From the NCBI RefSeq assembly GCF_017948485.1, contig NZ_JAFFSX010000011.1:62001-126000 (forward strand): a stretch of 64,000 nucleotides of DNA, written 5' to 3'. Numbering within the stretch: position 1 is the stretch's first letter; every line of letters starts with the position of its first letter. Positions 18,960-25,807 of this stretch are shown piece after piece. The notes beneath the pieces are model-generated. The model worked only from the letters and a program-made list of their open reading frames with translations, did not search any database and had not been told where the DNA came from. Origin of the DNA: Streptomyces sp. GESEQ-35 (GTDB lineage: Bacteria > Actinomycetota > Actinomycetes > Streptomycetales > Streptomycetaceae). The position numbers were made by a program, and so were the translations under genes.

Positions 18960-20690
18960 TCATGCGGTGTGTGCGGTACGGACCCACACCCCTCGATTCA
19001 CCGCCGACAGCACCGCCTGGACCGACGCCGCGACGGGCGACGGGGCCTGGCCCGCGCCCCAGTGCGTCCTGCCGTCGACGCGGCACTCGGCGTACGCCGT
19101 CGTCTCGCCGTCGGTGGTGTGGTCGGCGAAGTCGAGGACCTCGACGGTGAGGCCCACTCCGGCCAGGGCGTCGACGAAGGCGGAGACAGGGCCGGTGCCG
19201 GTGCCCTCATGGTCGCCGGTGCGGTCGCCGGACTCCAGGGTGCAGACGAAACGGTGCACGCCGGGGACTTGTTGGTGCGTGGACCAGGCGTGGAGCCGCA
19301 CCTCGCCGTCCGCCAGGTAGGTCGCCCGGAACAGATCGTGCAGCTCCTTCGGTGTGGCCTCCCGCCCGCTGTCGTCCGCCGCCCTCTGGACCACCCGGGA
19401 GAAGTCCGGCCGCATGCGCTCCGGCAGGTCAAGTCCCGCGTGCGTGCGCAGAACGTACGCCACCCCGCCCTTCCCGGACTGCGAGTTGACCCGGATCACC
19501 GCCTCGTAGGAGCGCCCCAGGTCGGCCGGATCGATCGGCAGATACGGCACCGACCACGGCGCCTGCCCCTCGGGCACCCCCAACTCGGCGGCCCGGCGCG
19601 CATGGTGGGCCAAGCCCTTGCTGATCGCGTCCTGATGCGTGCCGGAGAAGGCCGTGTGGACCAGCTCGCCGGCATACGGATGACGGGGGTGCACGGGCAG
19701 CCGGTTGCAGTGCTCGACCGTCTCCTTCACCGCGTCGATGTCGCTGAAGTCGACCATCGGATCGACCCCTTGGGCATGCAGGTTGAGCGCGAGGGTCACC
19801 AGGTCGACATTGCCGGTGCGCTCTCCATTGCCGAACAGACAGCCCTCTACCCGCTGGGCGCCGGCCAGTACGGCGAGTTCGGCGCAGGCGACGCCCGTGC
19901 CGCGGTCGTTGTGCGGGTGGACGGAGAGGATCACGGAGTCCCGGCGTGCGAGGTGCCGGTGGAAGTACTCGATCTGGTCGGCGTAGACGTTCGGCGTGGC
20001 GATCTCGACCGTGGCCGGGAGATTGTGCGTGACCGGGCGGTCGGGGCTCGCGTCCCACAACTCCGTCAGCCCGTCGCAGAGTTCGAGGACGAAGTCCGGC
20101 TCGGTCAGGTTGAAGGTCTCGGGGGAGAACTGGAAGCGGACGTACGATGCCCCGTCGGCCCGCCGCGCCATGTGCTCGGCCGCCTCCCGCACCGTCCGCC
20201 ACACCTCCCCCCGGTCCCGCCCCAGCACCACCTCGCGCCACACCGGCGACGTCGCGATGTACAGGTGCACCACCGCCCGCGGCAGCCCCTCGATCGCCTC
20301 GAAGGTCCGGTCGATCAACTCCCGCCTCGCCGGGGTGAACACGACCGGCGTGACGTCGTCCGGCACGGCACCGGTGTCCGCCAGGTGCCGCACGAAGTCG
20401 AAGTCCGTCCGGCTCGCGGACGGATAGCCCACCTCGATCTCCTTGTAGCCCATCGACACCAGCAGGTCGAAGAAGCGGCGCTTGCGCGGGGTGTCCATCG
20501 GCTCGGCGAGCGCCTGGTTGCCGTCGCGCAGGTCGACGGGCACCCAGAGTGGAGCGCGCTCGATGCGGGCGGAGGGCCAACTCCGGTCGGCGACGGGGAC
20601 ATTCACGCGGTCATCGAAGGGGCGGTAGCGGTGGTGCGGCATAGGGCTCGGCTGTTGCGGATTCCACAGCTCGTACGAGGTGATGGTCAT
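18960..20690 (-). CDS. leuA: 2-isopropylmalate synthase
   Basis: This 576-aa enzyme condenses acetyl-CoA with 2-oxoisovalerate, the committed step of leucine synthesis. The DRE-TIM barrel shows WVPVDLRDGNQAL (catalytic base region and metal Asp) and the metal-binding HPHNDRGTGVA. GCLFGNGERTGNVDL and the flexible FSGTHQDAI loop are also present. A C-terminal regulatory domain (about 440-570) binds leucine for feedback control in the M. tuberculosis-like class. Upstream lies a leucine-rich leader peptide and crossing hairpins, so expression is probably attenuated by leucyl-tRNA supply. It converges on the EF-hand gene. Confidence 0.95.
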   Translation of the reverse strand: MTITSYELWNPQQPSPMPHHRYRPFDDRVNVPVADRSWPSARIERAPLWVPVDLRDGNQALAEPMDTPRKRRFFDLLVSMGYKEIEVGYPSASRTDFDFVRHLADTGAVPDDVTPVVFTPARRELIDRTFEAIEGLPRAVVHLYIATSPVWREVVLGRDRGEVWRTVREAAEHMARRADGASYVRFQFSPETFNLTEPDFVLELCDGLTELWDASPDRPVTHNLPATVEIATPNVYADQIEYFHRHLARRDSVILSVHPHNDRGTGVACAELAVLAGAQRVEGCLFGNGERTGNVDLVTLALNLHAQGVDPMVDFSDIDAVKETVEHCNRLPVHPRHPYAGELVHTAFSGTHQDAISKGLAHHARRAAELGVPEGQAPWSVPYLPIDPADLGRSYEAVIRVNSQSGKGGVAYVLRTHAGLDLPERMRPDFSRVVQRAADDSGREATPKELHDLFRATYLADGEVRLHAWSTHQQVPGVHRFVCTLESGDRTGDHEGTGTGPVSAFVDALAGVGLTVEVLDFADHTTDGETTAYAECRVDGRTHWGAGQAPSPVAASVQAVLSAVNRGVWVRTAHTA

Positions 20691-20743
20691 CGTCTGCTGC
20701 TGCCTTCGGCTCGGCTCGGTTCGGTCGGCTTCGGTCGGGAAGT

Positions 20744-20799
20744 GACCGGCAGCACGGCATCCCGCGGCGGGGTGCCGGTCGCGTCAGGCCCCGCCGCGG
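20744..20799 (-). promoter_or_regulatory. Attenuator-like mutually exclusive hairpins before leuA
   Basis: Two stems cross each other. The first pairs 20789-20799 with 20762-20772 (CCGCGGCGGGG, perfect 11 bp, loop 16 nt) and starts inside the end of the leader peptide. The second pairs 20773-20780 with 20744-20751 (GACCGGCA with TGCCGGTC). Both cannot form as simple hairpins at once, as expected for a ribosome-controlled attenuator. Confidence 0.65.
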
Positions 20800-20831
20800 C
20801 AGCCGAGGAGAAGGAGACCGCAGAGCGTCAT
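20784..20831 (-). CDS. leuA leader peptide
   Basis: The 15-residue frame MTLCGLLLLGCRGGA contains five Leu, four of them consecutive, and stops just before the crossing hairpins. It begins at the predicted transcription start, so it is probably translated from a leaderless message. Leu starvation would stall the ribosome at codons 6-9. Peptide-based leuA attenuation has been predicted for actinobacteria; this copy is read directly from the bases. Confidence 0.7.
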   Translation of the reverse strand: MTLCGLLLLGCRGGA

Positions 20832-20837
20832 GCCGGT

Positions 20838-20867
20838 AGGCTAGTCACTGCTCAGGTCCTCGGACAA
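20838..20867 (-). promoter_or_regulatory. Promoter of the leuA leader
   Basis: On the minus strand TTGTCC (20867-20862) and TAGCCT (20843-20838) are separated by 18 bp. The predicted start falls at about 20831, which is the A of the leader-peptide ATG. The -35 overlaps one of the repeats listed at 20858. Confidence 0.55.
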
Positions 20868-20895
20868 GTCGAATTCTCTAACTCCTCAGACAAGT
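20858..20895 (+). promoter_or_regulatory. Paired direct repeats between leuA leader and GntR gene
   Basis: CCTCGGACAAGT (20858-20869) and CCTCAGACAAGT (20884-20895) are 12-bp direct repeats with one mismatch, 26 bp apart start to start. They lie in the divergent promoter region and one covers the leuA -35. They may be sites for the adjacent GntR regulator. Confidence 0.45.
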
Positions 20896-20905
20896 AGGTC
20901 GCCTC

Positions 20906-21592
20906 ATGCCGCTCGGTGCCGTACGGCCCAGCCCGCTGGTCGAACAGGCCGCGGAGCGGCTGCGTGAGCAGATCGCCGGGGGCCACTGGCCGGTCGGCAC
21001 CAAGCTGCCCGGCGAGACCACGCTCGCGAAGGAGCTGGGTGTGGGCCGCTCGACCGTGCGGGAAGCGCTCCGCGCGCTCGCCGGGTCCGGGCTGGTCCAG
21101 CCCCGACAGGGTGCCGGAGTCTTCGTCATCGCCACCGAGCCCGTCGAGGACTGGCCCACCCGGTTGCGCCGGGCCGCGGTGACCGACGTGTACGAGGTCC
21201 GCATGGCGGTCGAGGTCCAGGCCGCCCGCCTCGCCGCGCGTCGCCGCACCCCCGAGGACCTCACCGTGATCGAGGCCGCGCTGGAACACCGCCGCGCGGC
21301 CGCCGAGGCTGACGACGTCGCCTTCGTCGACGCCGACATCGCCTTCCATGCGGCCGTGGTCGCGGCCGCCCACAACCCCGTACTCACCGACCTGTTCACC
21401 GAGTTCACCCCCGTCCTGCGCACCGGCCTCGTCGAGCTGCTGACCCTGACCGGCCTGCGTACCCACGATCCGAACACCGCCGACGCCGCCCATGAGGAGA
21501 TCGCCCGAGCGGTCGCGGAAGGGGACGAGGAAGCGATCGTGGAGGTGGTGCGGCGGGAGCTGGAGGACCCGTTCGGGCCGCAGGCCCAGTAG
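20906..21592 (+). CDS. GntR/FadR-family transcriptional regulator
   Basis: This 228-aa protein has the winged helix KLPGETTLAKELGVGRSTVREALRAL and a C-terminal FCD-type all-helical ligand domain with Asp/His residues (FVDADIAFHAAVVAAAHNP, then DAAHEEIARAV) that usually hold a metal. FadR-subfamily regulators respond to small organic acids. It is transcribed divergently from leuA. The direct repeats between them suggest it could control itself, leuA or both. The ligand is unknown. Confidence 0.88.
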   Translation: MPLGAVRPSPLVEQAAERLREQIAGGHWPVGTKLPGETTLAKELGVGRSTVREALRALAGSGLVQPRQGAGVFVIATEPVEDWPTRLRRAAVTDVYEVRMAVEVQAARLAARRRTPEDLTVIEAALEHRRAAAEADDVAFVDADIAFHAAVVAAAHNPVLTDLFTEFTPVLRTGLVELLTLTGLRTHDPNTADAAHEEIARAVAEGDEEAIVEVVRRELEDPFGPQAQ

Positions 21593-21715
21593 CGCGGACC
21601 TCGTACGCCCCCGGGCACCCCGCGTGCCGTAGCTGCGGAATAGCCCACCCGCCCCCGGGGTTGTTGATCCCTGCCACACGCACTGTCAGGACCACCAACC
21701 CCAGAGGGGCCTGTC

Positions 21716-22375
21716 ATGAAGATCGGGATCATCGGCGCGGGCAACATCGGCGGCAATCTCACCCGGCGGCTCACCGCCCTCGGTCACGACGTCTCCGTCG
21801 CCAACTCCCGCGGACCGCACACGCTCACCGAACTGGCGGAGGAGACGGGAGCCACGCCCGTCACGGTGCAGGAGGCGGCCCGGGGCGCGGAGCTCGTCGT
21901 GATCACGGTCCCCACGCGAGCGGTCGCCGACCTGCCGGCGGGGCTGCTGGACGGGGCGGCGGACGGGTTGGTCGTCCTCGACACCAACAACTACTACCCC
22001 CAGCGGGACGGCAGGATCGCGGCGATCGAGGACGAGGGCCTCACCGAGAGCCGCTGGACGGAACGGAACATCGGCCACCCCGTGATCAAGGCCTTCAACG
22101 GCACCTACGCCCAGGACATCCTTCAGCGCCCACGCCCCGCCGGCGACCCCGACCGCCTGGCCCTCCCCGTCGCGGGCGACGACGAGGCGGCCAAGCGGAA
22201 GGTACGCGCCCTGATCGACGACCTCGGCTTCGACACGGTCGACGCCGGCGGCATCGACGACTCCTGGCGACAGCAGCCCGACTCCCCGGTGTACGGCCTG
22301 CGCGCGGGCGTGGACGGGGTGACGAAGGCACTGGCGGAGGCGTCACCTGACCGCCCGGCAGCCTTCCGCGCCTGA
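21716..22375 (+). CDS. NADPH-dependent F420 reductase-like oxidoreductase
   Basis: This 219-aa Rossmann protein begins with the dinucleotide motif MKIGIIGAGNIGGNLTRRL. It has the pattern of the F420-dependent NADP reductase (Fno) and NAD(P)-binding domain 2 families: VITVPTRAVADLP, VLDTNNYYPQRDG and a C-terminal AFNGTYAQDI region. Whether it uses F420 is not visible; many relatives act only on NAD(P)H. The start at 21716 follows GAGGGG with good spacing. It converges with the muramidase gene, with stops 11 bp apart. Confidence 0.82.
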   Translation: MKIGIIGAGNIGGNLTRRLTALGHDVSVANSRGPHTLTELAEETGATPVTVQEAARGAELVVITVPTRAVADLPAGLLDGAADGLVVLDTNNYYPQRDGRIAAIEDEGLTESRWTERNIGHPVIKAFNGTYAQDILQRPRPAGDPDRLALPVAGDDEAAKRKVRALIDDLGFDTVDAGGIDDSWRQQPDSPVYGLRAGVDGVTKALAEASPDRPAAFRA

Positions 22376-22386
22376 CACCTCGACGT

Positions 22387-22944
22387 TCAGGCGTCCAGCG
22401 CCCATTCGCGCATTGCCGCTTTGCTTGCGAAGTCGCCGACGTTCTTGTCGATCGGGTCGGAGGTGTACTGGTGGAAGCGCCACTTCGCCTGGATGCGGGG
22501 CTTGCCGGCGGTGACGTAGTCGGCGATCCAGAGGCCGTCGCCCGCGTACGACGTCGTGTCGATGTTGAGCCAGAAGTTCCGGTTGCAGTAGAGGATGACC
22601 CGGTGGCTCGGCCGAAGCTCCTTCACCTTGCGGATGAAGCGGTCCTTCTCCGCGTTGCTCGCGTGCGCGCCGTCGCCGGTGGTCTCCCAGTCGACGGCGA
22701 GGATGTCGCTGCCCTTCTCCGGGGCGTGGCTCACGAAGTACTCCGCCTGGGCGGTGAGGTTGCCGGGCCAGAGGAAGTGGTAGAAGCCGAGGACCAGGCC
22801 GGCGTCGCGGCCGGTCTTGGTCTGGGCGGCGAGCTTCGGGTTGACGTATGAGCGGCCTTCCGTCGCCTTGATGAAGACGAAGGAGAGGCCGTCCGTGTCG
22901 TAGGCGGAGGACTGGTAGGCGCTCACGTCGATGCCGCGCAGCAT
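22387..22944 (-). CDS. GH25 muramidase (lysozyme M1-like), no signal peptide
   Basis: This 185-aa protein has the GH25 fold: RGIDVSAYQ at the start, FVFIKATEG, GFYHFLWPG, and the catalytic Asp-x-Glu in LAVDWETTG, ending with WRFHQYTS. It would cut the N-acetylmuramic acid to GlcNAc bond. I start at ATG 22944 after GGGAG; the longer frame adds a non-homologous leader. The absence of an N-terminal secretion signal is unusual for a wall hydrolase and recalls endolysins or effectors exported by another route. It is the last gene of the minus-strand accessory group. Confidence 0.88.
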   Translation of the reverse strand: MLRGIDVSAYQSSAYDTDGLSFVFIKATEGRSYVNPKLAAQTKTGRDAGLVLGFYHFLWPGNLTAQAEYFVSHAPEKGSDILAVDWETTGDGAHASNAEKDRFIRKVKELRPSHRVILYCNRNFWLNIDTTSYAGDGLWIADYVTAGKPRIQAKWRFHQYTSDPIDKNVGDFASKAAMREWALDA

Positions 22945-23041
22945 GGGGACTCCCGGAAGTGCTGGTGGGGGGACCGGAGTTGTTGTGGGTATGCCCCACG
23001 ATGGCATGGGTGATCCATGGGTGCTGGCCCTCGGCGGAATT

Positions 23042-24214
23042 TCACCCTTGGCTGTCGTGCAGAAGCTGTCGGCGCCACCACGCACTGGTCGTCCCGTCGG
23101 CGCCTACGGTGGCGAGGAGCTGGGTGTCGGAGCTGAAGGCCAGCGTGATGACGCGCTCGCCGCTGTCGGTGAGTGGCGTCCCGAGGTAGCGGGGTTTCCA
23201 GGCATCGGTCACGTCCCACAACCGGACGGTACGGTCGTCCCCCACCGCGGCGAGCAGTCGGCCGTCCGGGCTGAAGGCGAGCGCCGTGGCCCCGCCGCTG
23301 GGCATCTTGAACGGCTCCCCCTTGCTCCGGGGGTGTTCGGGGTCGGACAGGTCCCACAGATGCGCGCGTCCCTCGGTGTCGGCAACGGCCAGAGTGCGTC
23401 CGTCCGGGGTGAACTGCGCGGAACGGGCGCCGACGGCGCGGCTGATCCCGCCCTGGACGGTGGTCAGACCGTCAGTCAGGCGGACGTCCCTCACCTGCGT
23501 GCTGCCGTCTGTGGCGACCGTCAGCCTGACACTGCGCTCAAGTGCCAGCACGGCCTTGACGTCGCCGCCGAGGTCCCTCACGGTCCAACGGGACTTTCCG
23601 GTAGTCAGGCTCTGTCGGCGCAGTCCGCTCGGACCGGCCGTCACCAGGGTCTCGCCGTCGGGGGTGATGCCGACCGCCGAGACGCCGTCCAGGCCTTCCG
23701 GGAAGGGGAGACCGACCCTCTCGGGGTGCTCGGGGTCGGTGAGGTCCCATTCATCCACCGTATGACCCGAGACGGTCACCAGCGTCCGACCGTCGGACGG
23801 CGAGAACAACACCACGTCCGCCCGCCCTTGGTCGGCCAGTCGCCCATTGCTGACGAGGCGCCATTCCTCAGGCTGCGGCGAGTCCCGGTGCTGTGGCGTG
23901 ACGTGCTGCCACGGCGGGGGCAGGGCGCCTTGCACCGTGAGCGCCGCCAGGGAGGTCACCATGACGACGCAGGCCGCACCAAGTCCAGGAAGCCAGCCGG
24001 CTCTTCTCGGCCGCGGGCGCCCGGAGTTGCCGTTGAGGTGCGGTGTACGGCGTGCTGCTGGATGAGGTGCGAGGTCTTTCCGGGGGAGTGGCCGGGCGGC
24101 CAGCGCGGTCACGAGCCGCGCTCCGAAGCGCTCGTGCGGCTGGGCGGGCGCGTGCGGTGGCAGTGCGGCGAGTGCGGTGACGAGACGACCGAGGCGACTT
24201 TCAGCGCGCAGCAT
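23042..24214 (-). CDS. Membrane-anchored WD40-like repeat protein
   Basis: This protein of about 390 aa has a Pro/Arg/His-rich cytoplasmic N-terminus, one membrane helix near residue 90 (GLGAACVVMVTSLAALTVQG) and six or more WD-like blades outside, such as FSPSDGRTLVTVSG, FTPDGRTLAVADTEGRAHLWDL and FSPDGRLLAAVGDDRTVRLWDV. In Streptomyces such repeats usually follow a kinase or NTPase domain; here no catalytic domain is present. ATG 24214 overlaps the end of the small membrane protein gene by 14 bp, so they are coupled. Confidence 0.78.
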   Translation of the reverse strand: MLRAESRLGRLVTALAALPPHAPAQPHERFGARLVTALAARPLPRKDLAPHPAARRTPHLNGNSGRPRPRRAGWLPGLGAACVVMVTSLAALTVQGALPPPWQHVTPQHRDSPQPEEWRLVSNGRLADQGRADVVLFSPSDGRTLVTVSGHTVDEWDLTDPEHPERVGLPFPEGLDGVSAVGITPDGETLVTAGPSGLRRQSLTTGKSRWTVRDLGGDVKAVLALERSVRLTVATDGSTQVRDVRLTDGLTTVQGGISRAVGARSAQFTPDGRTLAVADTEGRAHLWDLSDPEHPRSKGEPFKMPSGGATALAFSPDGRLLAAVGDDRTVRLWDVTDAWKPRYLGTPLTDSGERVITLAFSSDTQLLATVGADGTTSAWWRRQLLHDSQG

Positions 24215-24584
24215 CGGCACCCCCGCCACCGCCGGTCTCCGACATGCTTGCCTCCAGGCCCTCGGCCGGGCCCCGAGCGGCGGGCAGGGATGTCTCCGAG
24301 TGCTGCCGGGGCCCGGGTTCGCCGACCGGGATCGACTGGAAGAATCTGGCCACGATGAACGGCGTCGCCACTCCGGTGCCAAGTGCCATCGTTTCGTTGT
24401 CCAGTTGGCCCGAGGCGCCCAGCGCCGCAGTGAGGGCGAACCCGGCGAACAGTCGCAGCGAGATGGCGACGAGCACCACAGGGCGGTCGGCGCGGTTGCT
24501 CCACGGCCAGCGCCATCGGCGGCGCCGCCAGTCACCGCACAGAGAGTAGCGGAGTGTGGGGAGTTGAGTGCGTTCAGTAGTCAA
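24201..24584 (-). CDS. Small membrane protein of unknown function
   Basis: This 127-aa protein has two hydrophobic segments (VVLVAISLRLFAGFALTAAL and MALGTGVATPFIVARFF) separated by a short loop, with a basic Arg/Trp-rich N-terminus and a Gly-rich tail. The start is a TTG at 24584, without an obvious Shine-Dalgarno. A 7-bp inverted repeat (GAGTTGA 24561-24567, TCAACTC 24581-24587) covers that start. It lies 33 bp after the SARP gene and overlaps the WD40-like gene. No family is recognised. Confidence 0.55.
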   Translation of the reverse strand: MTTERTQLPTLRYSLCGDWRRRRWRWPWSNRADRPVVLVAISLRLFAGFALTAALGASGQLDNETMALGTGVATPFIVARFFQSIPVGEPGPRQHSETSLPAARGPAEGLEASMSETGGGGGADAAR

Positions 24585-24617
24585 CTCGGCTTTTGTCGGG
24601 CCTTCCTTGGGGCGGCG

Positions 24618-25409
24618 TCAGCCCTGGTTAGACGGCACGCCATCCAGTTGCTTCGCGACTACGTGCCCGCTCGTCGGCCATGGCACCCGGCCCATCAGTG
24701 TGTTGGAGGGGGTGAGCTGCATCTCGTCCCAGAGGAGCTGTGTGTACTGGTCGACTTGTCTGCGGGCCTCCACGACGTTGCCTTCGGTCAGATGGACTTC
24801 GACCAAGGCGGCGCGGGCGGATTCCAGCAGTGGCTCCGCAGCGATTGCCGTGTAGGCGGCATCGAGGGCTGGTACGAACCGATCGAGCCGACGCAGCCGG
24901 TGGGACAGAGCGACGAGGGCGTGGATCCGCACTTGACGGATGCGCTCCCGTTCCACGATCAGCCACTCCTCCTCCCAGCTCGGCAGAAGGTCTGCGATCA
25001 GGCCTGTGGTCGTGGTGTCGCCCGGGTCGAGATCGCCGTCCTCGTTGAGCAGCCGTCCGGCCTGGCTCAGACTGTGCTCGACGTCGACTTCGACGAGTGC
25101 GCTGAGGGACACGTGCGTGCGGTCGGCGTGCACGAGCCGGTCGTCGGCCTGTCGGATCCGCCAGATCGCCGTGCGCAGGCTCGCGTGGGCGCGTGGACGC
25201 GGACCGTCGCACCAGAGCTGCTCGGCCATCGCCGTGCGGTGCTGCGTCATGCCGGACGGGCGTGACAGTGCCAGGAACGCCACCACCCGCTGGGCATGGG
25301 CCGGTAACACGACTTCGTGCTGCCCGATGTCGAGACGGAAGCCGTTGAGGAGGTGCACCAGCATGGGAGCGGAGCACATCGCGGAATCGGGCCAAGGAGG
25401 GTGCGCCAT
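24618..25409 (-). CDS. SARP-like regulator with BTAD domain and TTA codon
   Basis: This 263-aa protein has an OmpR-type winged helix (about 15-100, ending in SLRTAIWRIRQADDRLV) followed by a bacterial transcriptional activation domain (about 110-250, with RERIRQVRIHALVALSHRL and ARRQVDQYTQLLWDEM). It lacks the NB-ARC and TPR parts of large AfsR proteins. The start ATG 25409 has a near-perfect GGAGGAGG five bases before. Codon 35 is TTA (25305-25307 on the plus strand), in VVLPAHA, so production likely needs bldA tRNA. It is divergent from the six-gene operon and is the obvious activator candidate. Confidence 0.85.
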   Translation of the reverse strand: MAHPPWPDSAMCSAPMLVHLLNGFRLDIGQHEVVLPAHAQRVVAFLALSRPSGMTQHRTAMAEQLWCDGPRPRAHASLRTAIWRIRQADDRLVHADRTHVSLSALVEVDVEHSLSQAGRLLNEDGDLDPGDTTTTGLIADLLPSWEEEWLIVERERIRQVRIHALVALSHRLRRLDRFVPALDAAYTAIAAEPLLESARAALVEVHLTEGNVVEARRQVDQYTQLLWDEMQLTPSNTLMGRVPWPTSGHVVAKQLDGVPSNQG

Positions 25410-25493
25410 GTGCACCTCCTCCGCGTAAGTTCGCGGACTCTATCTTCGCACCGTGTGCGGGGGCGTCAATCCATCGTCACGTCCTACACGTTG

Positions 25494-25739
25494 ATGGAAG
25501 AGAGACGGGCCGTCCGGATACTCGCGGCCATGGAATCCCAGCCGTGGCGTGTCGTCGTCGTACGGGCTTGGCTGCATGACGGCCAGGTGGTCGCCGTACT
25601 GCTGGTGGGGGCCGAGCCGGGTTCGCCTGTGCCCGTGCGGCGCATCGCGGCAGGCTCGGCGGAGGAGGCCTGTGGCGTCCTCGCCACCGTTCTCGGGGAA
25701 TTGACGGAGGGTCCTACGGATCCGGAGACGACCGATTGA
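25494..25739 (+). CDS. Small protein of unknown function, first gene of the accessory operon
   Basis: This 81-aa frame (MEERRAVRILAAMESQPWRV, then VVRAWLHDGQVVAVLLVGAE) predicts mixed beta strands and no membrane segment. ATG 25494 has no clear Shine-Dalgarno, and a TTG one codon earlier is possible. It sits directly after the divergent promoter region and 68 bp before the strong ribosome site of the 772-aa gene. Third-position GC is high, so it is probably real, but no family is recognised. Confidence 0.5.
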   Translation: MEERRAVRILAAMESQPWRVVVVRAWLHDGQVVAVLLVGAEPGSPVPVRRIAAGSAEEACGVLATVLGELTEGPTDPETTD

Positions 25740-25807
25740 CGCGACGCGCTACGGACATCCCGCACCCTGTTGCCCACCCCCGCATCGGAGGGCAAGGAGG
25801 CAGGGCG

